DNA of 64,000 bases from Anadara kagoshimensis (Eukaryota > Mollusca > Bivalvia > Arcoida > Arcidae), in NCBI GenBank assembly GCA_021292105.1, contig CM037864.1:43927816-43991815 (forward strand), read 5' to 3'. Within the stretch, counting starts at the first letter, position 1, and each line of letters starts with the position of its first letter. Shown here piece after piece: positions 1-13,800 of this stretch. Both the position numbers and the translations under genes were made by a program. The notes below the pieces were generated by a model. It did not search any database and was not told the DNA's origin. It saw nothing but the letters and a program-made list of their open reading frames with translations.

Positions 1-3000
1 TAAGTCTTAGGATAGGTCCTCTATTTATTAGACATCTTTAGTAAGCCTTAGGATTGGTCCTCTATTTATTAGACATCTTTAGTAAGTCTTAGGATTGGTC
101 CTCTATTTATTAGACATCTTTAGTAAGTCTTAGGATGGTCCTCTATTTATTAGACATCTTTAGTAAGTCTTAGGATAGGTCCTCTATTTATTAGACATTT
201 AGTAAGTCTTAGGATTGGTCCTCTATTTATTAGATACCTTTAGTAAGCTTAGGATTGGTCCTCTATTTATTAGACATCTTTAGTAAGCCTTAGGATTGGT
301 CCTCTATTTATTAGACATCTTTAGTAAGTCTTAGGATTGGTCTTCTATTTATTAGACATCTTTAGTAAGTCTTAGGATGGTCCTCTATTTATTAGACATT
401 TAGTAAGTCTTAGGATTGGTCCTCTATTTATTAGATATTTTAGTAAGTCTTAGGATTGGTCCTATTTATTAGACATCTTTAGTAAGTCTTAGGATTGGTC
501 CTCTATTTATTAGACATCTTTAGTAAGTCTTAGGATTGGTCTCTATTTATTAGACATCTTTAGTAAGTCTTAGGATAGGTCCTCTATTTATTAGACATAT
601 TTAGTAAGTCTTAGGATTGGTCCTCTATTTATTAGATACCTTTAGTAAGTCTTAGGATTGGTCCTCTATTTATTAGACATCTTTAGTAAGCCTTAGGATT
701 GGTCCTCTATTTATTAGACTTTTAGTAAGTCTTAGGATTGGTCCTCTATTTATTAGACATCTTTAGTAAGTCTTAGGATTGGTCCTCTATTTATTAGACA
801 TTTAGTAAGCCTTAGGATTGGTCCTCTATTTATTAGACATCTTTAGTAAGTCTTAGGATTGGTCCTCTATTTATTAGACATTAGTAAGCCTTAGGATTGG
901 TCCTCTATTTATTAGACACTTTAGTAAGTCTTAGGATTGGTCCTCTATTTATTAGACCTTTAGTAAGCCTTAGGATTGGTCCTCTATTTATTAGACATCT
1001 TTAGTAAGCCTTAGGATTGGTCCTATTTATTAGACATCTTTAGTAAGTCTTAGGATTGGTCCTCTATTTATTAGATACCTTTAGTAAGCCTTAGGATTGG
1101 TCCTCTATTTATAGACATCTTTAGTAAGCCTTAGGATAGGTCTCTATTTATTAGACATCTTTAGTAAGCCTTAGGATTGGTCCTCTATTTATTAGACATC
1201 TTTAGTAAGCCTTAGGATTGGTCCTCTATTTATTAGACATCTTTAGTAAGTCTTAGGATTGGTCCTCTATTTATTAGACATATTTAGTAAGCCTTAGGAT
1301 AGGTCCTCTATTTATTAGATACCTTTAGTAAGCCTTAGGATAGGTCCTCTATTTATTAGACATATTTAGTAAGCCTTAGGATAGGTCCTCTATTTATTAG
1401 ATACCTTTAGTAAGCCTTAGGATTGGTCCTCTATTTATTAGACATCTTTAGTAAGCCTTAGGATAGGTCCTCTATTTATTAGACATCTTTAGTAAGCCTT
1501 AGGATTGATCCTCTATCTATTAGATACCTTTAGTAAGCCTTAGGATTGGTCCTCTATTTATTAGATACCTTTAGTAAGCCTTAGGATTGGTCCTCTATTT
1601 ATTAGACATCTTTAGTAAGCCTTAGGATTGGTCCTCTATTTATTAGACATCTTTAGTAAGTCTTAGGATTGGTCCTCTATTTATTAGACATCTTTAGTAA
1701 GTCTTAGGATTGATCCTCTATTTATTAGACATCTTTAGTAAGCCTTAGGATAGGTCCTCTATCTATTAGACATCTTTAGTAAGTCTTAGGATAGGTCCTC
1801 TATTTATTAGACATCTTTAGTAAGCTTAGGATAGGTCCTCTATTTATTAGATCTTTAGTAAGTCTTAGGATTGGTCCTCTATTTATTAGACCTTTAGTAA
1901 GTCTTAGGATGGTCCTCTATCTATTAGACATCTTTAGTAAGTCTTAGGATAGGTCCTCTATTTATTAGACATCTTTAGTAAGCCTTAGGATAGGTCCTCT
2001 ATTTATTAGATACCTTTAGTAAGTCTTAGGATTGGTCCTCTATTTATTAGATACCTTTAGTAAGCCTTAGGATAGGTCCTCTATTTATTAGACATCTTTA
2101 GTAAGTCTTAGGATAGGTCCTCTATTTATTAGACATCTTTAGTAAGCCTTAGGATAGGTCCTCTATTTATTAGATACCTTTAGTAAGTCTTAGGATTGGT
2201 CCTCTATTTATTAGACCTTTAGTAAGCTTAGGATTGGTCCTCTATTTATTAGATCTTTAGTAAGTCTTAGGATAGGTCCTTTTTATTAGACATCTTTAGT
2301 AAGTCTTAGGATTGGTCCTATTTATTAGACATCTTTAGTAAGCCTTAGGATAGGTCCTCTATTTATTAGACATCTTTAGTAAGTCTTAGGATGGTCCTCT
2401 ATTTATTAGACATCTTTAGTAAGCCTTAGGATAGGTCCTCTATTTATTAGACATCTTTAGTAAGTCTTAGGATTGGTCCTCTATTTATTATACCTTTAGT
2501 AAGTCTTAGGATAGGTCCTCTATTTATTAGACATCTTTAGTAAGTCTTAGGATAGGTCCTCTATTTATTAGACATCTTTAGTAAGTCTTAGGATGGTCCT
2601 CTATTTATTAGACCTTTAGTAAGTCTTAGGATAGGTCCTCTATTTATTAGACATCTTTAGTAAGTCTTAGGATTGGTCCTCTATTTATTAGACATCTTTA
2701 GTAAGCCTTAGGATAGGTCCTCTATTTATTAGACATCTTTAGTAAGCCTTAGGATAGGTCCTCTATTTATTAGACATCTTTAGTAAGTCTTAGGATTGGT
2801 CCTGTATCTATTAGACATCTTTAGTAAGCCTTAGGATAGGTCCTCTATTTATTAGACATCTTTAGTAAGTCTTAGAATTGGTCCTCTATTTATTAGACTT
2901 TAGTAAGCCTTAGGATTGGTCCTCTATTTATTAGACATCTTTAGTAAGCCTTAGATTGGTCCTCTATTTATTAGACATCTTTAGTAAGTCTTAGGAATTG

Positions 3001-6000
3001 GTCCTCTATTTATTAGATACCTTTAGTAAGCCTTAGGATTGGTCCTCTATTTATTAGACATCTTTAGTAAGTCTTAGATTGTCTCTATTTATTAGACATC
3101 TTTAGTAAGTCTTAGGATTGGTCCTCTATTTATTAGACCTTTAGTAAGCCTTAGGATTGGTCCTCTATTTATTAGACATCTTTAGTAAGTCTTAGGATTG
3201 GTCCTCTATTTATTAGACATCTTTAGTAAGCCTTAGGATATTGGTCCTCTTTATTAGACATCTTTAGTAAGTCTTAGGATTGGTCCTCTATTTATTAGAC
3301 ATCTTTAGTAAGTCTTAGGATTGGTCCTCTATTTATTAGACATCTTTAGTAAGCTTAGGATTGGTCCTCTATTTATTAGATACCTTTAGTAAGCCTTAGG
3401 ATTGGTCCTCTATTTATTAGACATCTTTAGTAAGTCTTAGGATTGGTCCTCTATTTATTAGACATCTTTAGTAAGTCTTAGGATTGGTCCTCTATTTATT
3501 AGACCTTTAGTAAGTCTTAGGATTGGTCCTCTATTTATTAGACATCTTTAGTAAGTCTTAGGATTGGTCCTCTATTTATTAGACCTTTAGTAAGTCTTAG
3601 GATTGGTCCTCTATTTATTAGACATCTTTAGTAAGTCTTAGGATTGGTCCTCTATTTATTAAGACCTTTAGTAAGTCTTAGGATTGGTCCTCTATTTATT
3701 AGACATCTTTAGTAAGTCTTAGGATTGGTCCTCTATTTATTAGACATCTTTAGTAAGCCTTAGGATTGGTCCTCTATTTATTAGACATCTTTAGTAAGTC
3801 TTAGGATTGGTCCTCTATTTATTAGACATCTTTAGTAAGTCTTAGGATTGGTCCTCTATTTATTAGACATCTTTAGTAAGCCTTAGGATGGTCCTCTATT
3901 TATTAGACATCTTTAGTAAGTCTTAGGATTGGTCCTCTATTTATTAGACATCTTTAGTAAGTCTTAGGATTGGTCCTCTATTTATTAGACATCTTTAGTA
4001 AGCCTTAGGATGGTCCTCTATTTATTAGACATCTTTAGTAAGTCTTAGGATTGGTCTCTATTTATTAGACATCTTTAGTAAGCCTTAGGATTGGTCCTCT
4101 ATTTATTAGATACCTTTAGTAAGCCTTAGGATTGGTCCTCTATTTATTAGACATCTTTAGTAAGTCTTAGGATTGGTCCTCTATTTATTAGACATCTTTA
4201 GTAAGCCTTAGGATTGGTCCTCTATTTATTAGACATCTTTAGTAAGCCTTAGGATTGGTCCTCTATTTATTAGACATCTTTAGTAAGTCTTAGGATTGGT
4301 CCTCTATTTATTAGACATCTTTAGTAAGTCTTAGGATTGGTCCTATTTATTAGACATCTTTAGTAAGCTTAGGATTGGTCCTCTATTTATTAGATACCTT
4401 TAGTAAGCCTTAGGATTGGTCCTCTATTTATTAGACATCTTTAGTAAGTCTTAGGATTGGTCCTCTATTTATTAGACATCTTTAGTAAGTCTTAGGATTG
4501 GTCCTCTATTTATTAGACCTTTAGTAAGTCTTAGGATTGGTCCTCTATTTATTAGACATCTTTAGTAAGTCTTAGGATTGGTCCTCTATTTATTAGACAT
4601 CTTTAGTAAGTCTTAGGATTGGTCCTCTATTTATTAGACATCTTTAGTAAGTCTTAGGATTGGTCCTCTATTTATTAGACATCTTTAGTAAGTCTTAGGA
4701 TTGGTCCTCTATTTATTAGACATCTTTAGTAAGTCTTAGGATTGGTCCTCTATTTATTAGACATCTTTAGTAAGTCTTAGGATTGGTCCTCTATTTATTA
4801 GACATCTTTAGTAAGCCTTAGGATTGGTCCTCTATTTATTAGACATCTTTAGTAAGTCTTAGGATTGGTCCTCTATTTATTAGACATCTTTAGTAAGTCT
4901 TAGGATTGGTCCTCTATTTATTAGACATCTTTAGTAAGTCTTAGGATTGGTCCTCTATTTATTAGACATCTTTAGTAAGCCTTAGGATTGGTCCTCTATT
5001 TATTAGATACCTTTAGTAAGTCTTAGGATTGGTCCTCTATTTATTAGACATCTTTAGTAAGTCTTAGGATTGGTCCTCTATTTATTAGATACCTTTAGTA
5101 AGCCTTAGGATTGGTCCTCTATTTATTAGACATCTTTAGTAAGTCTTAGGATTGGTCCTCTATTTATTAGACATCTTTAGTAAGTCTTAGGATTGGTCCT
5201 CTATTTATTAGACCTTTAGTAAGCCTTAGGATTGGTCCTCTATTTATTAGACATCTTTAGTAAGTCTTAGGATTGGTCCTCTATTTATTAGACATCTTTA
5301 GTAAGTCTTAGGATTGGTCCTCTATTTATTAGACATCTTTAGTAAGTCTTAGGATTGGTCCTCTATTTATTAGACATCTTTAGTAAGTCTTAGGATTGGT
5401 CCTCTATTTATTAGACCTTTAGTAAGTCTTAGGATTGGTCCTCTATTTATTAGACATCTTTAGTAAGTCTTAGGATTGGTCCTCTATTTATTAGACATCT
5501 TTAGTAAGTCTTAGGATTGGTCCTCTATTTATTAGACATCTTTAGTAAGTCTTAGGATTGGTCCTCTATTTATTAGACATCTTTAGTAAGTCTTAGGATT
5601 GGTCCTCTATTTATTAGACATCTTTAGTAAGTCTTAGGATTGGTCCTCTATTTATTAGACATCTTTAGTAAGTCTTAGGATTGGTCCTCTATTTATTAGA
5701 CATCTTTAGTAAGTCTTAGGATTGGTCCTCTATTTATTAGACCTTTAGTAAGTCTTAGGATTGGTCCTCTATTTATTAGACATCTTTAGTAAGTCTTAGG
5801 ATTGGTCCTCTATTTATTAGACCTTTAGTAAGTCTTAGGATTGGTCCTCTATTTATTAGACATCTTTAGTAAGTCTTAGGATTGGTCCTCTATTTATTAG
5901 ACATCTTTAGTAAGTCTTAGGATTGGTCCTCTATTTATTAGACATCTTTAGTAAGTCTTAGGATTGGTCCTCTATTTATTAGACATCTTTAGTAAGCCTT

Positions 6001-9000
6001 AGGATTGGTCCTCTATTTATTAGATCTTTAGTAAGCTTAGGATTGGTCCTCTATTTATTAGACATCTTTAGTAAGTCTTAGGATTGGTCCTCTATTTATT
6101 AGATACCTTTAGTAAGCCTTAGGATTGGTCCTCTATTTATTAGACATCTTTAGTAAGTCTTAGGATTGGTCCTCTATTTATTAGACATCTTTAGTAAGTC
6201 TTAGGATTGGTCTATTTATTAGATACCTTTAGTAAGCCTTAGGATTGGTCCTCTATTTATTAGACATCTTTAGTAAGTCTTAGGATTGGTCCTCTATTTA
6301 TTAGACATCTTTAGTAAGTCTTAGGATTGGTCCTCTATTTATTAGACCTTTAGTAAGCCTTAGGATTGGTCCTCTATTTATTAGACATCTTTAGTAAGTC
6401 TTAGGATTGGTCCTCTATTTATTAGACATCTTTAGTAAGCCTTAGGATTGGTCCTCTATTTATTAGACATTTAGTAAGCCTTAGGATTGGTCCTCTATTT
6501 ATTAGACATCTTTAGTAAGTCTTAGGATTGGTCCTCTATTTATTAGACCTTTAGTAAGCCTTAGGATTGGTCCTCTATTTATTAGACATCTTTAGTAAGT
6601 CTTAGGATTGGTCCTCTATTTATTAGATACCTTTAGTAAGTCTTAGGATTGGTCCTCTATTTATTAGACATCTTTAGTAAGTCTTAGGATAGGTCCTCTA
6701 TTATTAGACATCTTTAGTAAGTCTTAGGATTGGTCCTCTATTTATTAGATACCTTTAGTAAGTCTTAGGATTGGTCCTCTATTTATTAGACATCTTTAGT
6801 AAGCCTTAGGATTGGTCCTCTATTTATTAGACATCTTTAGTAAGTCTTAGGATTGGTCCTCTATTTATTAGACCTTTAGTAAGTCTTAGGATTGGTCCTC
6901 TATTTATTAGATACCTTTAGTAAGCCTTAGGATAGGTCCTCTATTTATTAGACATTTAGTAAGTCTTAGGATTGGTCCTCTATTTATTAGACATCTTTAG
7001 TAAGTCTTAGGATTGATCCTCTATTTATTAGATACCTTTAGTAAGTCTTAGGATAGGTCCTCTATTTATTAGACATCTTTAGTAAGCCTTAGGATTGATC
7101 CTCTATTTATTAGACATCTTTAGTAAGCCTTAAGATTGATCCTCTATTTATTAGATACCTTTAGTAAGTCTTAGGATAGGTTCTCTATTTATTAGACATC
7201 TTTAGTAAGCCTTAAGATTGATCCTCTATTTATTAGACATCTTTAGTAAGTTCTTAGGATTGATCCTCTATTTATTAGATACCTTTAGTAAGTCTTAGGA
7301 TAGGTTCTCTATTTATTAGACATCTTTAGTAAGCCTTAAGATTGATCCTCTATTTATTAGACATCTTTAGTAAGTCTTAGGATTGATCCTCTATTTATTA
7401 GACATATTTAGTAAGTCTTAGGATTGGTCCTCTATTTATTAGATACCTTTAGTAAGTCTTAGGATAGGTCCTCTATTTATTAGACATCTTTAGTAAGCCT
7501 TAGGATTGATCCTCTATTTATTAGACATCTTTAGTAAGCCTTAGGATTGGTCCTCTATTTAGTAGACATCTTTAGTAAGCCTTAGGATTGGTCCTCTATT
7601 TATTAGATACCTTTAGTAAGTCTTAGGATTGGTCCTCTATTTATTAGACCTTTAGTAAGCCTTAGGATTGGTCCTCTATTTAGAGACCTTTAGTAAGTTT
7701 AGGATAGGTCCTCTATTTATTAGACATCTTTAGTAAGTCTTAGGATTGGTCCTCTATTTATTAGACATCTTTAGTAAGCCTTAGGATTGGTCCTCTATTT
7801 ATTAGACATCTTTAGTAAGTCTTAGGATTGGTCCTCTATTTATTAGACATCTTTAGTAAGTCTTAGGATTGGTCCTCTATTTATTAGACATCTTTAGTAA
7901 GTCTTAGGATTGGTCCTCTATTTATTAGATACCTTTAGTAAGTCTTAGAATTGGTCCTCTATTTATTAGACATCTTTAGTAAGTCTTAGGATTGGTCCTC
8001 TATTTATTAGACATCTTAGTAAGTCTTAGGATTGGTCCTCTATTTATTAGATACCTTTAGTAAGTCTTAGGATTGGTCCTCTATTTATTAGAATCTTTAG
8101 TAAGTCTTAGGATTGGTCCTCTATTTATTAGATACCTTTAGTAGTCTTAGATTGGATCCTCTATTTATTAGATACATTTTAGTAATCCTTAGGATTGGTC
8201 CTCTATTTATTAGACATCTTTAGTAAGTCTTAGATTGGTCCTCTATTTATTAGACATCTTTAGTAAGCCTTAGGATTGGTCCTCTATTTATTAGACATCT
8301 TTAGTAAGTCTTAGGATAGGTCCTCTATTTATTAGACATCTTTAGTAAGTCTTAGATTGTCCTCTATTTATTAGACATCTTTAGTAAGCTTAGGATTGGT
8401 CCTCTATTTATTAGACATCTTTAGTAAGTCTTAGGATTATCCTCTATTTATTAGATACCTTTAGTAAGCTTAGGATAGGTCCTCTATTTATTAGATACCT
8501 TTAGTAAGTCTTAGGATTGGTCCTCTATTTATTAGACCTTTAGTAAGTCTTAGGATGGTCCTCTATTTATTAGACATCTTTAGTAACCTTAGGATTGGTC
8601 CTCTATTTATTAGACATCTTTAGTAAGTCTTAGGATTGGTCCTCTATTTATTAGACATCTTTAGTAAGTCTTAGGATTGGTCCTCTATTTATTACACATC
8701 TTTAGTAAGTCTTAGGATAGGTCCTCTATTTATTAGACATCTTTAGTAAGTCTTAGGATTGGTCCTCTTTTATTAGATACCTTTAGTAAGTCTTAGGATA
8801 TGTCCTCTATTTATTAGACATCTTTAGTAAGCCTTAGGATTGGTCCTCTATTTATTAGACATCTTTAGTAAGTCTTAGATAGGTCCTCTATTTATTAGAC
8901 ATATTTAGTAAGTCTTAGGATGGTCCTCTATTTATTAGACATCTTTAGTAAGTCTTAGATTGGTCCTCTATTTATTAGACATCTTTAGTAAGCCTTAGGA

Positions 9001-9602
9001 TAGGTCCTCTATTATTAGACATCTTTAGTAAGTCTTAGGATTGGTCCTCTATTTATTAGACATCTTTAGTAAGCCTTAGGATAGGTCCTCTATTTATTAG
9101 ACATCTTTAGTAAGTCTTAGGATAGGTCCTCTATTTATTAGACATCTTTAGTAAGTCTTAGATTGGTCCTCTATTTATTAGACATCTTTAGTAAGTCTTA
9201 GGATTGGTCCTCTATTTATTAGACATCTTTAGTAAGTCTTAGGATTGGTCCTCTATTTATTAGATACTTTAGTAAGTCTTAGGATTGGTCCTCTATTTAT
9301 TAAAATCTTTAGTAAGTCTTAGGATTGGTCCTCTATTTATTAGACATCTTTAGTAAGTCTTAGGATTGGTCCTCTATTTATTAACATCTTTAGTAAGTCT
9401 TAGGATTGGTCCTCTATTTATTAATACCTTTAGTAAGTCTTAGGATTGGTCCTCTATTTATTAGACATCTTTAGTAAGTCTTAGGATTGGTCCTCTATTT
9501 ATTAGATACCTTTAGTAAGCTTAGGATTGGTCCTCTATTTATTAGACATCTTTAGTAATCCTTAGGATTGGTCCTATTTATAACCTTTAGTAACCTAGGA
9601 TT
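1..9602. repeat. Satellite array, 41-bp period, about 230 units, open at left edge
   Basis: A head-to-tail array fills the first 9.6 kb and starts inside a unit, so it continues beyond the window. The period is 41 bp, measured between successive GGTCCTCTATTTATTAG motifs (for example 4621 and 4662). Each unit also carries TTTAGTAAG followed by TCTTAGGATT or CCTTAGGATT. Common variants are GACATC versus GATACC, GATTGG versus GATAGG, and shortened units with GACC. Units between about 3.2 and 6.6 kb are the most uniform; both flanks carry more single-base indels and variants. Some of the indels could be long-read consensus errors. The array ends in decayed units at 9570-9602. No coding potential is evident. 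Confidence 0.97.
7130..7380. repeat. Local three-unit higher-order repeat inside the 41-bp satellite
   Basis: Three variant units (one with AAGATTGATCC, one with GGATTGATCC, one with GGATAGGTTCTC) recur as a block of about 124 bp. The GGTTCTC variant lies at about 7179 and again at about 7303. This is a small, recent tandem duplication of a trimer within the larger array. Confidence 0.7.
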
Positions 9603-10230
9603 AGCGTATTTCAGTCATTGCTCTGTGGTTCAGCAAAATAACACTACCCCGACTTGAATATGACTGGTGATGTGTTATATATACTCGTACTCACGCCTGC
9701 TTTGAACTACAGTACACTTTACAGTGTCACCACTCACTAAGACTGTTATCCCATCCGTCCGTTATACTAACATCGTGTACGCAGCAATGTAAAATAAAGC
9801 AGATTGTTCAAGGTCAGAATATGCTTTCGATGGAATTGAAACCAATGATGTTCTTTTGAATCAGGAATTCGACGTTCTACCAGCTGACCTCATCTTTCGT
9901 TTGTAGTTACCATCTGTATTTTTATTGCATTGTGAAACATAAGATAATAGTTAGTACCGACCATGCATCTCCTCCTCGTGGTGACTGGTTTACATCAGCG
10001 TCCGGGGACAAACAGGGGAGGTATCACCAATCATTTTTTACGTTATCCAATTATACTTCTTTCCAATTCGTTGGATTTGTTGGATATCATATGTGTTGTT
10101 TCAGGCTTATACTCTGAACAACATTAATACTATAGTTCAATCAAAAACAAACTTACTAATCCATGTCAACTAATTCATTTTTGTAATTTACTTCATTTCT
10201 TTTCAATCTTATTTATAATTGAAGTAAATT
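9603..10230. other. Intergenic, unique-looking sequence
   Basis: Flank of the 41-bp satellite. The composition is less repetitive, with moderate GC patches. Only a 61-codon open frame is present, with no recognisable product. Nothing else supported. Confidence 0.5.
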
Positions 10231-10231
10231 G

Positions 10232-10520
10232 TTGACCCAGGGATATTACAAACTTAAAAATACCAAGTAAAGGTCCTCAAATGTTTTATGGCCGTCATCA
10301 CATCATCAAGCTTCTGTACTTGAACTTATTCTAGAAATATTTGATATCCATGTTCCTTTCATTCTCTTGGTTTTACACGTGGTTAGTGTAGCTAAGGTAA
10401 CCCAGCCTTACTTCCCTAGTAGAACTTCACGTGTTGGGCTTAATTTACCAGTTTTTAAAAGTTTTTACTTTGATTTTGGGTTGTGATTTAGGCATAAAAG
10501 TTTGTTGTTGATTAGATACT
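10232..10520 (+). repeat. Dispersed repeat family A, copy 1
   Basis: Near-full-length but diverged copy. The head shows AGGGATATTACAA, GGTCCTCAAATG and TTTTATGGCCGTCATCA. The middle shows CCATGTTCCTTTCATTCTC, then CACGTGGTTAGTGTAGCTA, then AACTTCACGTGTT. The tail shows TTTTACTTTGATTTTGGG followed by TTGTGATTTAGGCAT. The order of these blocks matches the other copies listed here. No protein is encoded. Confidence 0.8.
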
Positions 10521-11770
10521 ATGGTGGTGATGGAGTTTAAAAGAGCTAGTTTCCCAGCACACAATATGCAATGTCACAGATTTACCTGATCGGTAAACTC
10601 ATATCAAGTGAATCGATAACGACATCGATAAGGAGATAACCGTTGGTTACATTTGGTCAATTCACGATTTTAATCAACAAATTATACCAGTTTCAATTTT
10701 ACAGCAACCGTTTCGGAATACAATTCTTCATCAGTAGTGTTTGGACCAAAACTATAAAGCCAAATTTTTTTCAAGATGATGAAAAGATACCCTAAGGATC
10801 AAAATATATATTTACCCAAATTTAGCTAGGGAAATTCTTTGCATGAGATAGTATACGTTAGTTTTGAAGTAATTTAAGATTTTAACAAGCAGCAAATTTA
10901 GACAACAGCATATTTCTGACAATGATATACAACTATTGCTCACTGAGGTTTTTATATCCCCGGGGAAATATCCACACAGGCGTTTTTTTTGTACAAATAG
11001 GTCAGAGTAGTCGCACTAAATATACCACCCACATAACGATAGAAATTTAGAATTTAAATTAATATTCATTAAAGAACGCGGAAGAGAACTCGAGCAATGA
11101 CATTTTGGGTACACAAAAAATCAGCATCACGTAAAATAAAAAGACATAAATTATAAATAAATAAATACGAGTCTTGTTTTGAAACTTCTCAATTGTTGAG
11201 GTTAGACGACTTATCAAAAACAATTGTGTAGGCAGAATCACGATAACCTCGTAGAAGATAAACTCATTTCACCCCTCGTAACACTTTCCTTGTTTCGTGC
11301 TTTGTAACGGTGATTGGACAACACACTGACAAATGATAGTTTACAGGTGGATGTCAATTAGAGCTTACCTTTAGCTGGTTAATCAAACCATTCACTAATT
11401 ATTGTCATTGTAATTGTCATAGAGAGTCTTAATATTTTGAAAAATAAAATTTTAAAAAAATGAGAAAATAAAAACCACAATATTTGTAACTTTTAAGGGT
11501 TTTAAACTTTTTTCAGACTAAGAGAATAATTCCTTCAAAAAATATGAAACTAGATGCTACATACCATTAGGCGATTCTATCCGCTGTTCATTCAAAGGTT
11601 GTTTTTCCATCAATAGTTTAAACACGAGTATATTATACAATTATTGTCTTTTGATGAGGTGAATACCTGATCAAAGTAATATATATATTCACCGTTAGTA
11701 TCAATTTTCTGGTATACTGTTTGGTAGCATGAAGTTCTGGGAGAGTAGTGGAATTAGTAGTGTGTATTAC
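10521..11770. other. AT-rich sequence without a supported gene
   Basis: No recognisable coding frame, RNA gene or repeat. Short open frames (at most 60 codons) have low-complexity composition. Confidence 0.5.
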
Positions 11771-11772
11771 AC

Positions 11773-12024
11773 CCAAGTAAAGTATGTTTGTGGATCTGTT
11801 GTTGTTGCATAACTGGGATTGCCAGAGCAGTTATTAACTAGACCAAAGGATAGTGTTGTGGTCAAGTTTCCGACCAAAGAGGGTTCGTCTATATTATGCT
11901 CTAGTGTCTTGGCTAATTTCAAACTGCTTCCAATAAAACCATTTCGACAGAATTGAAAAACAATTTCCAGTGTTGCACCTGAGCTGAGGACACTATGTTC
12001 AAATAACTTGTTAATTCCCAATAT
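11773..12024 (-). CDS. Possible single coding exon, unidentified
   Basis: On the minus strand an 84-codon open stretch lies between a plausible acceptor (TTAGTAG at 12025-12031) and a plausible donor (GG followed by GTGTAA at 11767-11772). The interval is 252 bp, a multiple of three. The frame closes with stop codons just outside both ends, as expected for an internal exon. The predicted peptide is mixed in composition, with FCRNGF, NNCSGNPSYATTT and a final DPQTYFTW, and is not low complexity like most frames here. No domain was recognised. It could equally be a chance frame or a transposon fragment. No in-frame ATG begins it. Confidence 0.22.
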
Positions 12025-12062
12025 CTACTAACGTACATTTCAGCTTAACCACCAGACTACTA

Positions 12063-12300
12063 CTATGGTATGCTCGGTCCATTTGCTGGAAGCCATGGGG
12101 TCCTCTGGGAGAGACCTTAAAATCGATGCCCCGTGTCACAACAAGCGTGTCACGTTAAAGAACCCTCAGTGCACTATAAAAGTAAAAACAATTGCCACTT
12201 CACCTATAGCTAGTACACTCTCGATATAAGTGAAATTTTCTTGTCTGGGAAGTAAAACCCCAATCACTCATTCATTCATTCATTTATTCAATTAATCAAT
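12063..12300 (+). mobile_element. SINE, 5'-truncated copy
   Basis: The 3' body of the tRNA-derived SINE seen at 41264-41610. Shared blocks are CCCCGTGTCAC, GTTAAAGAACCCTC, CTCGATATAAGTGAAAT and TCTTGTCTGGGAAGTAAA. The tail is a CATT repeat (12287-12305). The tRNA-like head is missing. Non-coding; it would rely on LINE machinery for movement. Confidence 0.75.
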
Positions 12301-12305
12301 CACCA

Positions 12306-13800
12306 GAATGCCATTCTTTGTCAATTTTGTCATTTCAATAATATAGAAAATTGAACGATAAAGTGCACACGTCATGACGGACTGAACAGAAGGGATTCAT
12401 CGATTAACAAGATAAACACACCGCTACAGGTAATTATAAAACTCACAAATTAGAAGCTGAAATGGACATAATAACAAAATGTGTCCAGTAAAAGGTGTAA
12501 AATATTAATCTGACTCTTCTACCATTAGGAGTCTCGAGCTCGTTGTCCTTTTGGTTTAACGCAAAACCTCTCAATAAGTGTCAATCCTTCTTGGGCAGAT
12601 TCAATAGCGAAAAAGTTGTCCGGGTACTCGAATGTATCATTTTAGAACTGACTGTCTCGATATAAGCGAAAAAGTCTTTACTCCATTTCAGTCTTCGGCA
12701 ATACATTTATACAAAATAGTCTATTCTCGCAGTCGCCAATTATATGTTTTAAGTAGTAAATGTTCTTTCTGTCATTATACAAAACAAAAAGCAACTGCAA
12801 TTTGCCAAATAAAAACAAATAATTTAAAAAAAAAATGAAAACAATATTTCAAAAGTTTGTTACACCACTTAAAACAGTTAATATACTATAATGTTCCCAA
12901 GGGACACAGATCATCAGAGCGTTACGTCTCCATTTCATTTTTTACGTATTCATCAGATAGAAAAATTCTCGAACCATCCAGATCATGGCGTTTATGCATG
13001 ACTATTTAACTACTTTTATACGTTCTTTAGTCCGCAATATATTTCAATGACCATATTAATTATTTATTAATATTAGGATACAAAATATAAATGGTAAAAT
13101 GTGGCGTTATATATTAGCATTTAATATTAAAACGAAACCTCCGCAAACCTTTCTATTTAGCTTATCATGATTATCCTCCTAGAATTTATTATTTTATTAT
13201 TTTCAATTTGTATATTAAATGTTGAAATTTACATATTTAAAGGTGGTAATTAAAAAACAATTATTGATGATGCTTTTTAACATGAATAATTTATGTAGTA
13301 TTAACAGTGAGCTGTCTAAGGCTAAACTGGTCAATTTATCTGAAATAACACATTTTAATATTAAAAATTGTCATGGAAACAAAAGCAACGTATATAACAA
13401 AACACAAACCCGATGTAATAATGAATTCCAGACCTTCGTCAAACGAACTGACAGACTTTCTTAAACTAGGATTTGGGTTCGAACCTTGTTGGCGAGGCGT
13501 GCTGTGATCCATATTCGCACACTTTACAACACCTTCTTGAGTATAAAAAAGGAAAGGAGAAAGTCAAATGAAAATCGAGAAATGGAAAATGATATGTGAT
13601 AGTCTTTTAGTCAGTTAAAATAATAAAGTAGTAGGATACCGATAAAACAAAGGCGTTTAACAAGTAAGGATTTAATCAAACCTTTCTAATTTAAAAAAGT
13701 CGCACATATATTAAATTTATTCTATGTAGACGTTTTTATAACAAATATCATATAAATTTCAATACGATATGATATATTCCGTGTTGATTTCATCACTGTT
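12306..13800. other. AT-rich intergenic sequence
   Basis: No gene supported. Open frames at 12632-12838 and 13219-13464 (plus) have low-complexity, AT-driven composition and no recognisable domain. Confidence 0.5.

Noticed and set aside
1-9602. Telomeric or subtelomeric repeat
   Set aside because: The TTAGGA in each unit is not TTAGGG in tandem, and the 41-bp unit has no telomere-like organisation. Position on the chromosome cannot be inferred.
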